A stretch of 64,000 nt of DNA from Tanypteryx hageni (Eukaryota > Arthropoda > Insecta > Odonata > Petaluridae): positions 209,303,504 through 209,367,503 of the forward strand of contig CM054113.1 in assembly GCA_028673005.1 (NCBI GenBank). The letters are read 5' to 3'. The position numbers and the translations under genes are program-made. The first letter of the stretch is position 1. Each line of letters starts with the position of its first letter. Below, one piece after another: positions 24,597 to 39,500 of the stretch. Under the pieces are notes generated by a model. The model had not been told where the DNA came from. It was given only the letters and a program-made list of their open reading frames with translations, and did not search any database.

Positions 24597-27500
24597 GTGA
24601 GTGTCGTATTAATTTTTCTTTTATGTTCATCGGTGCATGCTTGTCCTCTTATTGTAAAGTTCCTTCAAAAGCATGTTTCTGTTGCATATTATACGTATGT
24701 ATCTCAAAAAACATAAAAGACAAATGGCCCTTGGAGGATGATAGAGTTGGTTCTACTCAATGAAATCATGTTGGGTAGTGGTATGTTTCAATTAACCAGG
24801 TAATTCATTTATTATTTTATCCTTTCGGTCCATCAGCTTTCTGTTTATTAATAAATCACCCTTCCACCAGCTTTGGTAAAGGGGTGGTTAGCGTGTTTAA
24901 CTCCCAATACAAGGGTTTTAGGTTTGAATCCTGCCGAGGGCATGGACATATGTGCTTCTCATAAATCTATGTAACACATGTATTTGGGAAAAAATCTGTT
25001 TGTGTTAAATAAATTATCTGTTACCTTGGAGTTACTTGTGAGACTCGGGAAGAGCCCTTCAATGCCCCAGATATAGATGGAAAATAGTTGACCTCAGCAT
25101 AATGTTGATTAATTGTTGGCAGACAGTGTTAGCTCATAAAAACTTCACATTTGTCAGTCACTCACAATCCTGCCTTACAAGTTACTTGTTAGTAGTACAC
25201 CAATGACCTACCACAAAAAAATTAAATGACAAGGAAGATCAAAATGATAACTATAAATTCAAATAGAGATATCTGGGTAAACGATGAATCCTTGAAGGAC
25301 ATAGATAATCAATGATTCTGTCTCTATCCCCCATCATCTTTTTTATCTTCCGAAATATATGATATTTCCCTGCTTGTCGAAAAATAATTTCAAAAACTTT
25401 AGCTTCTGATTTTCTCACACTGGCATCTTCAGAAACCAAGTCTAACATTTTGTATAAAATACTTGGTTTGAAATATATATATTCTTCTTTATAATGGTTC
25501 CATAATGGCAGCAAATGAATTCATCATCCTTAGATAACTAGTAGCTTGGTGAATATCCTTCTATAAAATGTTCCTTTGCTGGAAATCATCCTATATCTAC
25601 CTTTCTCTTTTATTTAACAAAATTATCCAAAAACACCAAGTTATTATGTTAATCGATGAATGTGTAACTAACAATTTACCTCATCAGACTTTGCCTAATT
25701 ATAGCTAGTTATAAAAAATGTGCAGGGATAAGTTTCAGTGCTTCAGTAATCTATAATTCATTTTTGAATTGTATGGGAGGCATGGAAAGGTAGTTACTGA
25801 AATTTGAAAACATAGGCTAGGCAGACTTAACTTTCATTCATTAAGCTGATTTAAAAATAATAGATATAAAAAGAATTTTAATTCTTCTTCTGATTTATTT
25901 TTAATAAAGCTTTCTCCTTGGTAGGTCATAAATTTATTTTGGTATTTAGATACCAATTTTACTCAAGTTTGTCATCTTGAAAAGTACTTAGTGGTAAATT
26001 TGAAATTCAAGATATAGTTATTCCAGGGGTGGATCAACCTAACGGGCATTTGGGCCATTCACATTTATGTTATAAGTAGCAAAATGTATAAAAATTAGTT
26101 GAAATATTTATGCCACAACATGGAAAAACAATAAAATAATTTAATTGCGATGTGAATAACGTTTTAAATTTTGTTTGTGAGTATATATAAGGGCCAGTTC
26201 AGATAAAAACCACCAGGCTAATATTCTCCCTCTATCCACCCCTGAGTTATTCTATGTAGTTTATGCAATGAAGAATTAACTCCTAAAGCTCTTTAAGTAT
26301 TTTAATTAATATTCCAAACATTTTAACATGGTTTTATTGAATTTTACTTTCAACAAATTTCAAAACCATGGAATTGATGATTATTAAAGAGCATTTAGTT
26401 CACCAAGCATATCTGAATTTCATACATTGAAAGGTGAGGGAAAATACATCGGTTACTTTTGCCAGGTTCAAGGGGATTATTTTTCCCTTCCTAACCATCC
26501 CTCTTCCCTCACAACTGAGAAACCTCTGGCAAAGAAGTAGACAAGGACATGGGGAGGAAGGGGCAGGTGGAGGATGGGATCTGATTATGGTAATGGGCCA
26601 TGAGCCAATGTCGTCCTCAGGCACTGGTGTTGTCTTGGATGAGGTGGAAAATAAGAAGTGTAAGGGAGTGGTGAGAATAAAGGAAAAAAGGTTTATTTCT
26701 CTAAATCTTTTAGTCTGCATAGAATTGTAATTTCTATCTATTACAGAGTTTAATGGGCATAGTCATTTCACTTAAATATTTAGCAATACTCAAAGAAGAA
26801 GTTGGAGTTATGGTCTTGCAGCTAGTAAGTACTGGTTGATTACGTAGTCTCTGAAGTAGGAAGAAAAGTAGATTAGGGAAATGGCATTTGGAGGAGGGAG
26901 AGGGCAGAGGAAATGGAGAGTATAGAAAGAGACAGGAGTGGGATGTAGTTGATGTTCTTTTGACATTAATAGGCTTCACAGAAATGTTTTTAAACCAAAA
27001 GTAAATACATATTCATTCTTTCTTGGAATTTTATCTTCTTGGAATGTAATTACATTTGTGCTGAACTCTAGGTTCCTGTACCCACCTTTCCTTTTTACAA
27101 ATTCCTTCCAATTAATTCTTCTCATACTTTATCTTCCACACCAATTTGGAAAATGCATACTTTCTTTATTTCCCATTATTTCAACCATAGTTTTGGCTCT
27201 CTTGTGAGTCTTATTATTAAATGTTATCACTGGGATACATTTTTGCTGAAATAGGAAGATTTTAGTGTTTGTAATCCCTTTTTATTATGATCAGTAATTA
27301 GCATTTGTAACCTTGTGAGGTATCAATTAAGTACAATGATTTGTTGTTTCAATTATTTAAACCTTAATAGCCAAGGGAAATCATAATTTATTTTCATATT
27401 GGCCATGACTAGTATGCACAGTTTAAGTATTGTCAGCATAAAATAGTAGCAGATGTTTTAATGCCTTCATGAAATGGTAGTGATGTAATGACTCAAACAT

Positions 27501-30500
27501 TGACTCCATATGGCCAATTAATACCATAACGAATAATGTTTGCAGCCACATAAGTCTTCCATGCCTCCCTTTACGCAGTATCTTGAATAGTGGGAACCTA
27601 AGGTGTTAGTCTTTGTATGTGGCAAAGGGATGAGGGCATGTAGTGGGAGGATTCAAAGGGGGAGGTTTTGGACTCTCCCCTACTGTTTGCTTGTGTGGCT
27701 TCATTCCATACTAACCCGTCAGCCTTCCTCTTGTCCCCAGATACTGCTGCCTTCTCCTCACTCTCCGTCTGCCCCTGCACTGTAGTTCACATAACGTTTA
27801 TCCTACCTTCTTCCATGAAGGAGTGAGCCACTCTCAGTATCACCATAACCAGAACTGAAACTCCATTGCTGTGATTGTTTTCTTGTTCCTCCTCTTTATT
27901 CTTGTGCTTCTGTGTTTAAGTTTGGGGGAAGTGGGTCTATGGAGTACAGTTTCTTCTGTCTTCTGTTTCTGGGTAAGAAATGGATTTAGTTTTACATTGC
28001 TCCTAATTCGTCTATTGGTTAATTGTCTGGGCAATTAATCAATGACAATTTGACAAAGAAAATCAAATCACATTATCTGCTCAAGTAATATGGTCCTGTA
28101 GAAACCTGTGGCATATGGAAAATGTGATTAAAAATCTAAAATGTAATTATTTCATTTTATTATGATGTTTTAATAATTTTTAATTTTAATTTTTTAAAAG
28201 AATTTAATCCTATTCCTATGGATATCTATTATATAGTATCTTTGACGGTTTAATTGGAATACTTTTATTTTGGTACTGCTATTTATTGAGTTTATTGAAT
28301 ACTCATACTGTAGAGATGTTTTATTACCAACTTTTATATTAACTTCGCTTTATATATATATATATATATATATGTTCAACGTGTCTCTTCGACGCCCCCA
28401 GCAGCCTGCCAACTTGATCTCCGACTTGGTAAGTGTCCGCTGGGCTTCCTTCAACACCTTGTTGCCACCCTCATCATTACCTTTTCATTTCCTTAAGTCT
28501 ATATATATATATATATATATAAACTTAAGGAAAAGAAAAGGTAGTGATGAGGGTGGCAACAAGGTGTTGAGGGAAGCCCAGCGGACACTTACCAAGTTGA
28601 GGACCAAGCTGGCAGGCTGCTGGGGGCGTCGAAGAGACATGTAAAACACACGAACACAGTGTTTTACTTGCAGATACTCTTTCACTGAAGAAGGGCATAG
28701 GCCCGATAAGCTTGCGTGTGTTTTTTTGTTTTTTTTTTGTGTTTATGTGTGTGTGTATGTATATATATGTGTATATATATGTATATATATATTGGACCCC
28801 ATCTAATCTGAAAAAATCCAAAGCTGCTTGCGGGGTTCAAACCACCTCACCTCACCATCCCGTAAGATGAATGATTTAGTCACCTCAGGCACCAAATCCT
28901 TACCTTGGCGCTGCGATAAATGTGTATTTGAATTCACGTGGGAAGATAGATAAGCGTTCATCATAGCAACAAGATTAAACAAACTATTGTCATTTTTAAT
29001 ACTGTAATCTTTTAATAGAAATCTCTTTATTTTAATTGGCATTGATACAAGCATTCCTACGTTTTTTGAAGGGATATTTCTGCTAATAATTGTAATTTTT
29101 ATTTGTTGTATTTGTTATTGATACTAAGTTTTTATTTATCTTAAATGCTTTTTGTCTTTATTCATTATTTAAGATAGGTAATACTGTTGTAAAGGATGTT
29201 AATTTGAACAAATTTAAATGAAACATTTTAAAGTGTTGTGTTGTAGCTTAGCAATTCTTCAGATAACTATATGTATACAGTGTTTTATATGGATGGTTGA
29301 TGTGATGTTAGGAAAAGAACAATTTATTATTTTTGTCATTTAAATTAGGTGACTAAAATATGAAATATTCAACAATTTCACTCCTACTAGTATCTAAAGT
29401 TGAATTACTCTGAACTAACAGTGTATTTTCGTTGATTTTAAGCAATATGAATGGATAAATTAGTATTTCCATTAATGAAAAAAAAGATACTATCAAACTT
29501 CTTACTACTTATATACAAAACATTCTTACGTTTGCCACTGAGTTCTCTACTTCTGTCTGCCATTCTCTCAACTGTAAAAAGATTAAATAGAGAGACCCCA
29601 CATCACTTAACAGCTGGTAGGTAGACACTTTTGCAAATTTTTACACCCATGCAAGCTGAAAAGTTATCATAATTATATTATAAAGTTTATTCATATTAAA
29701 GTATTAGCCATATAAAAGTTGGTTATAAAAATTCATTTTTATACTTTTACTTGTTTTTATGTATATTATATCATAAAACTTTCTTAATTTTTCTCTGAGA
29801 AAAATAATGGAAACTATCTCTTATGGTTTTAAAGAAATATTACAAAACAAGCTGTCTTTTGAGTGAGGGTAATTGGAAAAAGAACACCTCATATACCAAA
29901 ATTTGAGTTAGTCTACTGATAAAAGAAGCACTCACACAGGCACACATACTTCTTAAATTTTCCTACTGATGATGACATCTTTGATATTGAATTGCTCATT
30001 TAGGATATTTATAAATGCTTGTCTAAATTCTGTGTGTTTGAGTGTGTGTGTGTGTCTGTAAGTGCTTAAGTCATTGGCAAGGGGAAAATTACTGCACACC
30101 TAATGCAATGGTCCCTGACCAGACGTAACAATCTGCAAACCAAGTGTGTATGTGTGGGTCGTTTATCACCAGCCTTAAATTTTGGTGCATAAGGTGTTCT
30201 TTTTTCCAATTATCATTTATGGTATTTAAATGCTAAATATGGACATTTAAAAATTTGCTTAGACATGGGCTGTTTAGTTTAAATTAGGCAAAATATTCTG
30301 CTTCTTAAGAGAAAAGTGTTCATGAATGTTTTAGATCAGATTTACTCGAAATTATTAATCCTTGATACTTAGTTTAATATAATGCATAGAAAATAAAGAC
30401 TTCCTTTTTTAATAGTCATCACTGCAGAAACCCTAATTATATAAGCATTGCATTTTCAAGTCATTTTCATCATAATTTCCAATGTATAATTTCAAGTATA

Positions 30501-33500
30501 CTCTGTAAGTTGTCACTCTGTCATAAAGGTTACTGATTTCCACTAATATGGTAATAATTCATTTATTAAATTTAATTTTTGATATTTTTAGTCGCATTCC
30601 CATTGCTGCCTGGCACACTTTCTGCCCCCTCACAAGAAGAACTTCATGGAATCCAATCTCCTGTGAGTTCTCCTCCATCTGTGCCAGGCAGAGATGCATC
30701 ATGGGACATAAAGGAGGTACCACCAGTTGCAGGAGTGGGTCCCCATGACAGTGGCACAGCAACAGAAAAAGTTGCTGCTCAGAATGATCATGGCATCCCA
30801 TCCATTGCAACAGTTGATCACGAGGGGCTGGCATATGTAAGCACTGAGAGTTCAGTGATCGGAAAAGAGAAGACATCTTCAGTTAAGGTGGTTGTTAATG
30901 GAGATAAAGAGAGTGCAAGCGAATCAAGGAAGGAACCACCATTGTACCTGGAAGAGGAGAATGAGAGAGGTTGGGGATTGGATGATCCTGCACCTCGACC
31001 ACCATTTTTCTTACAATCAGCAGAGGTGTATGAAGAGGAGAATGAAGATGAAGGCATCCATGCAGCAGCTGGCATACCTTGGCTCCCTGGTGCAGCTCCA
31101 AGAGTAGAAGTTAGGTAAAAGTTAAAAGCTTACTATTTCATTTGCACTTTTTATTTTTTCTCTACTAATGAACATAAGTATAGGTTGTGGCTGGAGGCCA
31201 ATCACATGAAGTAGAAGTGGTACAAATGGTTTTTAGTGTCATTTATATACCATATTGTAAAACATTTTTCCGATGAGTTGAATTGTGTTATTTATTGTTG
31301 AAGTGATAAATCAGAATTATAAATATGAAAACATTTTTCAATAGTCCATTTACATAAGTACCTACATTCAACCATTGTCAAAAAATATCTCCCATCACAT
31401 CAAACATAGCAACCAAAAACCTTGAAGAATCTTTGGAGCCAAACTAGCATTTGTTAAAAAAAATGTTTCATTTCAATTTCATAAAAAGAATAATAGAATA
31501 AGATATCATCAGATTTTTTACCCTGGACTTATCTTATCCATCTTATTTATATTCACATGTATGTTACTCGGAGTAGGATATGCTTGTTTAGTCAGTATAT
31601 GTTACTAAAATTCTTAAGAGAGACACCTCAAATAGGATTTATATAATTATTGAAAATGAAGTGTTTGCAGCTAAGTAAGCAATCTTTTGTAGTAGAAGGT
31701 ATCCTTTCAATAATTCAACTTGATCATACTATTAATTTGCAACAGTAAAACCCTATTTGGCTGGCAACCATGATTATCTGTGTCATGCCAGTCTAATGAA
31801 AATGTCAGTCAAGCAAAAGGTTGACTAACTTCTGCAAGACAAGGCAAGCAGGTACAAATAATACATTCTAATGGCATAGCATAAGTTAGGCTCATTTCCT
31901 ATCTCTTTCTGAACTATTCATTTCTATACTAGAATAAATGCCTTTCTAGCTATGAAATAAAGAAATTTTAAGAACATATCTTGTTATTATACTTTCTATA
32001 ATCTTAAACATTTATCAAAAACACATATTTGATAAATATAAATTATTATAGCACATATATTAACAAAATGATTTATTCTTCTTGCTTGCTAATTGAAACT
32101 TTCCAAATTACAAACTAAATCTGGGATTTTTGAAAAGGATTTCAATTCTCTCTGTAAAAAAATAAACTTCATAATTTCTTCTGCTCAAACATTCAAGCTT
32201 TTGAAGTTCCAATTTAATTTATTTTGCTAATTAAATATATCAATAGATAGGAGATGAGCACAGTCATTGATTTGGTAAGATTTGTTGCAAAACATTAATT
32301 TAATTTTCAGAATTTGCAACTTCATTTTCACTTCACTTAACAGCATTTAGTGAAATTTACAAAGACGTCAAGCTTTCTTATTCCATGACAATGCTAAAAA
32401 TGGGCTTGCCAACCAACCCAAAATATAAAATGCTCATTGAGCTGTTCTTACTGATAAAAATCTTTTAAATTAACATTGAAGCCTTAATTGAGAAACCTTT
32501 GGACTACTACATCTTGAACCATATATGCAATACAGCTTCCAATTTTATTAATATTGGATAATGCAGGATTTTCCTTTTTTACATATTTTTATTGACTACT
32601 ATCTGTATTACTTCTACTGAAGCCATTCTCCAAACATATATGTCAATTTTTTTTAAACATAAGCATCAATCACTTCCATAGTTTTCCTCCACTATCACTG
32701 GACTTTTTCATGGCTTATTAAGTATTCTGGGATGATTTGTAATTTTTCAAAATTATTGCTGATAATAAAGCTTCAAATCTTACTTTAATTTAGTTTGTTG
32801 TTCGACTAAGTTGACATCTTGCAACAGACTAGGAAGCTTCATGGAATAACAGATGCCATAATACAAACCCTGTGGTATGTAATGTCAATCATAACTATGG
32901 CGACCTCTATTGGCAGACTAGGGAACAACAGGACATCATGGGTGCTGGTCATGCAATTTTTCTGATGGAAAGGATGATGATTGAATGGACTTTTTCTATA
33001 CTGTTTCTTTTTGAATATTAATGATTATGGTTTCTATATAAATTTACTATTCTCTCATTAAGTCATTGTTCTAAAATCTTGCAGTTCTGGATCTGAGAGC
33101 CCCACCATCATCCCTGCCAATGAACCTCCATCATCCACTGTGGAGCCATGGCCTGCAAATATATCCTCCGATCGTTCTGGAGCAGGTGAGAGCCAACCAG
33201 ATGTATCTGAGGGGGGAGAAAGTGCTGGTAGGGGGCTTCGAGAGCAACCCCAAGAACCCAATCCCGAGCCAAGTATAAATTCTTCGCCTTTGCCTGAAGC
33301 CATTGTCAGTTCTGAGACACTGACCTCACCATCTTCTTTATGGACTCTGTATATCTCATCTTCCATATCTCCATCACCTCCCTTTAGTTTGTCTTCCATC
33401 CCTTTTTACTCTGATAATTCTTCCCCCGAACCCACATATGAGGATAGTTCCTCCACCCTCACCTCCTCATATTCTGATAGCTCTTCTTCCCCCTCACCTT

Positions 33501-36500
33501 CAGATACTGATAGTTCATTCCCCTCCATTTCCCAATTTACCCCAACTACGATCTCAGATGTCCCACCTACTTTGTCAAGCCTTCTCATTCCAAGCGATGC
33601 TCTATCATCAGATGCTGTCCATGTGAGGGAAGGCAAGGCCATTGGTGTGAGCCATGTTGACCAACAGCCAAAGCAAGAGCAGAAGCTGGTGGAGGCGAAG
33701 AGTGGAAGTGATGTCACGGTCTCAACTACTGCAAGGCCAACCAAGTTCGATGTAGAATCTAGTCCGGTGAAGTCTTCCTCAAATGTGAATGCAACCTCTG
33801 TTGTAAACAAGGAAGATGAGGTTAAGAAGGAAAATATCACAAAAGACTCAAGTGGTCCATTGACTGTTGACTCCTCGAGTTCAAATTCCAATGGTAAGGC
33901 GAAGAAAGTGGAAGAGACAGGAAAAATGCATTCTCCCGTAATTGTAGAGGATAAGGCCAAAAAAGGTGATGAAAAGGGAATTGTTGGTACTGAGGCTGAG
34001 AAGGAACCAGATTCTAAAAACATTAACGGTTCGGTTGTGGACAAGAGTGGTTCAAATCTAGATAAACCTGTTCAGGAGGAAGAAATAACTTTGCCTGTGG
34101 AGGTGCCAACGGCAGTGCCAGTGAGGGAAGGTGGCCCATCTATCCAAAATCCTCCATTGGAAGAAAAGGAGAGAGATGGAGAAGGGAAACCCTCAGAGAA
34201 GGTTGATAATGAGCCTGCTACAACAGGAGCTGATGTACCATCCAGTGTTCATCAAGGAAGGATGACTGCACCTCGTTCTCTTGATGCTGCCTCCATTGTT
34301 GGAATTTCCCTTGGAAGTGTACTTCTTGTTGGTGCAGTTGCTGGTGAGTTGCAATTCCCTTTTTTATTTTTATTTAATTATTAGACTATCTTCTTCTTTT
34401 TCTCAACACTTGATGACTTGAGTTGGTTGGAGGTTAAGTTAAGGGAAATGTACATGCAAATTCACCATAAATAATATCATATTTTAATTTTTTGGTCACT
34501 TAATTCTCATTCAGTAGATACAAATTATACTTATTAAAAATAACCTTGAACATTTTGCCAATTGTTATCTTGCTGAGCAGAGTTTGAGTAAAGTGAATAA
34601 TTCTATTTTTATTCCATATTTAACATTTTAACTTGATAATTTTTCCAAATTTTAATTTTTCCAACAGTTAAAAAATGAACAAACTTTTTACCCTATAAGT
34701 TACATCGTCCCATTGTCACTTTTACCTATAATTTCTAACAATCACATTTCTTTTTTGGCCAAATATATTGCAACCTCTATAATCCAAACCCATGGTAATC
34801 TGAACATCAGGTGTAAAGTCGGAAAGTGAAATTTGAATCTTTTTTTTGTAACCAACTCGAGCACATATGTCCACTACTGACGCCTCTTGCGGCTGAATAG
34901 ATGATTCTTTGAAACATTGTTTTAAAAGGAATGAGCGATATCGGCACAGCCGGCCATGCCGATATTGCTCATTCCTACTTCCGCGGCCCAGAGTAGAGTA
35001 CAATTTTCCTGTCCATCAACGCGGATCTCTCACAGTCATTTTAGTGAACTATAAGTACATTAATTGTTTTATTTACAGAAATTTAATACATAATACCAGA
35101 TTTTTTCCTCATTATTTTACATGAATCCAGTAATCGGAACACCTCGATAATCCGAACATGCCCTTGCAAGAATTAGTTTGGATTATAGTGGTTGCACTGT
35201 ATTGTGATATTTTGGTATCTACAAGTCGGTATATTTGTAAGTGTATAATATCAATGTATTTTATGATGTGTTTCTTAATTACAAACATAAAGAAGGCACT
35301 AATCCCATGTAATTGGTGGTGCAGGAGTTCTAGAGTATTAATATATGTAAATCAATTGAAAAGAAAAGAACAAATGTTCATTCACCAGGATGTGCCTATG
35401 CCTATATAATTTTTTTGCTACAAATTTATCTCATATTAGGATGTAAAGTCATTAAATTCAAAGGAGGCTAAAATAAGTAGAATAGCTTTGGAAACCTGAG
35501 GGATTTTTAATGATTATACCTAGGTATCAAACATTTTTGATAAGAGGGATTGCCACAAAAATTAAATACCTATCTGTGAACAGTACCAAATAAGGTTTTG
35601 CTATTGCCATTCCATTTGTTCAGAATTTACATGAAAGGCAGGTAAAGTTCATTTGTAGAATTTAATCCTTTAACCCTTAATTAGCTGCATAAAAAAACCT
35701 AATTAGTGGCTGGGGTCAATATGACCACACTGCATTTTTTATCATAGCAAGTAAAAATTGATTTTTGGGGTAATAGTTGTAGTAAAATGTCTTTATATAA
35801 GTAATTAAAGTTTTAATAAAGTACTTTTAAAAAAATTTTTACAAAATAACAAATTTCACATGGATACATATATGATTCAAGTTATTAAGTTATTTTGGTT
35901 TGCGTTGCAATATGAGCATTTTTAGGCTACCCACTCATTTGATACTGTGCAGCAAACAAGAGTGTGAAGAAGCCATTGTCTAATTCCCTTTCCGTATTCC
36001 ACCTATACATGTCACAGGCTTATAGAGGAATTTCAGAGCATAGCTGCACAGTAGCATGGCTCTTATTATAATATCACTGCACTGTGTACAGTTATTTCTT
36101 GAGTAATACTACTTATGTAGTATTATGTATGGCAATAAATTCTAAAACTGGGTGAATTTTTCCAAGCATGGTGAATGCATCTTTTGATAAAATCAAGATT
36201 TTATGAAAATTGGCAAGACGAAACTACCTTCCGTTCCTAAGGACTATGCATATCATTTTAATATTGCATATATTCTGGATGACATTCTTGCATTTATGTG
36301 AATACTGTCAAATTTCATTGAAAGGTTCAGCTTCTAGGATCATACAAAGATGACAGACAGTAGGAAAGAAAAATTACTCTATGTACTTTGTGCATAAGAA
36401 CATTAAAATATCAAATTCAACGAATTCCAAAAATTAAAAAATAATAATGAAACATCAACAAGGTTAATAATGCAGATACTGTGAGATTGGTCATGATTGA

Positions 36501-39500
36501 CCATGATTCTTAAGTTGCTGTCTGAAATAAATTAGGTGGGTTCATATTGACCCCACACCACTAATTAAGGGTTAATTGCCAAAAGGCTCTTAAATTTATT
36601 TATAAACTATAATGTTACTCCTCAAGTTTGCATTTTTATTCTATTAGGTAGTTGGCTTAATTTTATTGTAGTTTTCTAACAGATAGTTTGTACCTATTAT
36701 ATTACCTCAAGTGATGATAGAAAACAATTTATATTCTTTACTATTATTTGTTGCAAAAGTAAACAACTTCAAAAATAAAGTGTTTTTATCTTTTAATTAT
36801 AATTTTTGCATCTTTAGGTGGAATTGGATTTGTGCTGTATCGCCGCTCACTTTATGCAAACAAGCCTCAGACCCTGAATGATAAGTGCAGCAACCCTGAC
36901 TCCAGTGGGTACATTGATGACACGCTCAGGGTGAGTTCTGCATGCACTTCAACTCGTGGGCCCAAGCCCACGCCACGGTCACGTGTGGAATTGACCAAAA
37001 ATGGTGGTCAAGGAAGGCGAGGAGGTGGTCGAGGAAAGGAAGGAGAGGGGGGGAAAGAGCGGCGACCAAGTGGAGCCAAGGTAAAGGCTGCAACAACCTA
37101 ATTAAATTCTCCAATCCACACTGCCCTATACCCATAATCCTTTCTCTCATTATCTAATTTACCGCATTAGTCTGAATATAATCCCCCTCCCCCTATTCCT
37201 GAAGCCTCAGTTTTGGAAAAAAAGTTTGAGCCCCTTTACACACCTCACTTTTAATATTCTAAAGAACAAGCTTTAATATGTATGAGCAATTTAGTTAGAG
37301 CTATCAATTTACAATGAAACGGTGACATCACGTTTTGCGTGTTATAGTTGTAGGTGTAATTTAAATATGTATCAAGTGTTACTGGACTAAATTCAAAAGC
37401 TTTGCATTTATGAATGTTATTTAAATTTCATTCATATCCTTCAAATGCTATTGACAATGGCTACTTGAATTGTGCCTGTATAGAAAAGTAATTATCACCA
37501 GATTTCCAGTTAACATAATTCTTTTCATAATTTATTTACCCGTATTTTCGCTTCTACTGATATTTATGCCTCGGAATATCACATCAAGGACTGCATTCTG
37601 TAGATAGTTAAAACACCTCGGTTTGTTTTACGTAAGTAATACTTTTATAATGTGGTTGCATTGTATACAATCAAGCAAGCTGGACAGTGTAATCAGCTGA
37701 CTGAGTTACCTACAGATTGACTGGTAACGAAGATAATTTCTTTCGTCGTAGTGACATTTTCTCTAAAATAACGATAGGTGACAATATTTGGGACTTAGGG
37801 AAGGGATGAAGTTAGCCTATCAATGCTTTCAAAGTGAAAACTTCTGAAATTCCCACTATTATGAAAATATTAACGTTTAAGACAAAGATTCCAAAGAGTG
37901 AACAAAAAGAATTGAGTTATTGAGGCATATGTATCAAGAAATTCTCTGTAAAACTATAAAATCAAGTGAGGGCATTAATTGTTACTATACTTACTGCCGG
38001 CAGTGATATTTTTGTTTGCTAATTTTTTGGGCGCAAATATAGTCCCCCTCTTACTTTTCTTACTAATATTTTGGCCAAAAGGGGGGGCTATATTCGGACT
38101 AATACGGTATTTCTTTGTTTTGTGGAAGTTATATAAGGTAAATGCTTTAATGTTTTGAAAGTTATTTTTATAGTTAAATTTCTATGATCATGATAATTAT
38201 TTCAATGTGTTAATTGTTATACTGATTTAAAATATAGAAAGAAATTCTCAACTTAGCATTTGGCCAAAAATTGAATGCTTTAAGAGTCTTAATTTTTTAA
38301 TTTCAACTTCTGTTTTATTGAAAATCTGAAAAAATCCTTTGGTATATTTTTCTAAGTACATTTAAATTTCCAATAATGTTTGAAATTGGTACAGTTTTTC
38401 TCATAAATATTTATATTGCTGCAGAGTAAGTGAATTTAAAATGTAATTATCAGCTGGAGAGGTTCAATAACTTAAACCAGCTCATAGTTTCCTGTTTTTA
38501 TGAAATAAGTTAATATTGGTACTAGCAGTTTATTTAACCCTGTAAAGCTTTATAAAAAGAAAAGGATATAGGATTTCAGGTTAATTCAGGGGAAATAAGC
38601 AATTTTGATTTTATCTGAAATTTATCATCCTTGAGATTCATTCAAAAGATTAAATGTTTTATTGCAATTGCATTCACTTGGAATAAAAAAGTTATAATCT
38701 AATCTGACATTCTTGTATATAAAACATTTGATTTGCATCCATATTGCATGGGAACATCATTTCAGGTGCAAGTCAGTGAATATTGGGACTAATATGGGAT
38801 TTTGTAATTTCATAACATAAAGACTAATTTAATGTGTTCTCTGACCTATCAGAGGTTGGTTCTCTATTGTCCCCGTTGGACAGGTGGGGACTGCTGAGGA
38901 CATTGTGTGGTAAATCTTTATATAACAAAAATGCAGAGCCCTACGTGCTCGCACATGACAAAAGTGGTTCATTCCTCTTGATGACATTTTAAAATATGTC
39001 TGGCATGAATATGTTAATAAGTTTATCATAATTTATTTTTGTTAATTTAAAAATACAGTAAAAGTCCATTATAATGACAGCTGATAAGTTTCAAGAAAAT
39101 GCTGACTATAACAGATCTTCATTATAACCGAAAACAAATCAATTACCTATCATAATTTTTCTTTTGCATTTTGTTTATAAAATAACTCTAATAAAAAACA
39201 TTCTTGTTGTCATAAAATGTTGCTTAAAGTGATAAATTAATTATAGTCCCAATTTAAGTTATTTATGCATCAACCTACTTTAAAATATTTTTCAATTTTC
39301 ATCATTAATTTCCTCTTCATTAATAGAATAAGAAAGTCGAGCACAACAATCACACTTGACACTTTACCAGAGTTACGAAACACACAACTAATTTTCTCTC
39401 CTCTAGAGACTAGATCAGCAATGGCCAACTGACTGGTCACTATGTGACACTGTGCAAAGGAGACCTTTATTCATTCAAGAATAAGCACTTGAATAAATAA

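Noticed and set aside
24873..24950. tRNA gene in the first coding intron
   Set aside because: A- and B-box-like motifs are present, but the acceptor and anticodon stems do not pair.
28270..28821. Open frames over the TA-centred palindrome, similar on both strands
   Set aside because: Their similarity is a direct result of the inverted arms, with poly-Ile/Tyr from the TA run.
31744..31830. Single Tigger-like terminus
   Set aside because: No inverted partner was found within the following 1.2 kb, so an element cannot be delimited.
33406..34044. 212-codon antisense frame opposite the long ectodomain exon
   Set aside because: The sense strand has in-phase splicing, sequons and a transmembrane segment; the antisense frame mirrors low-complexity Ser/Glu codons.
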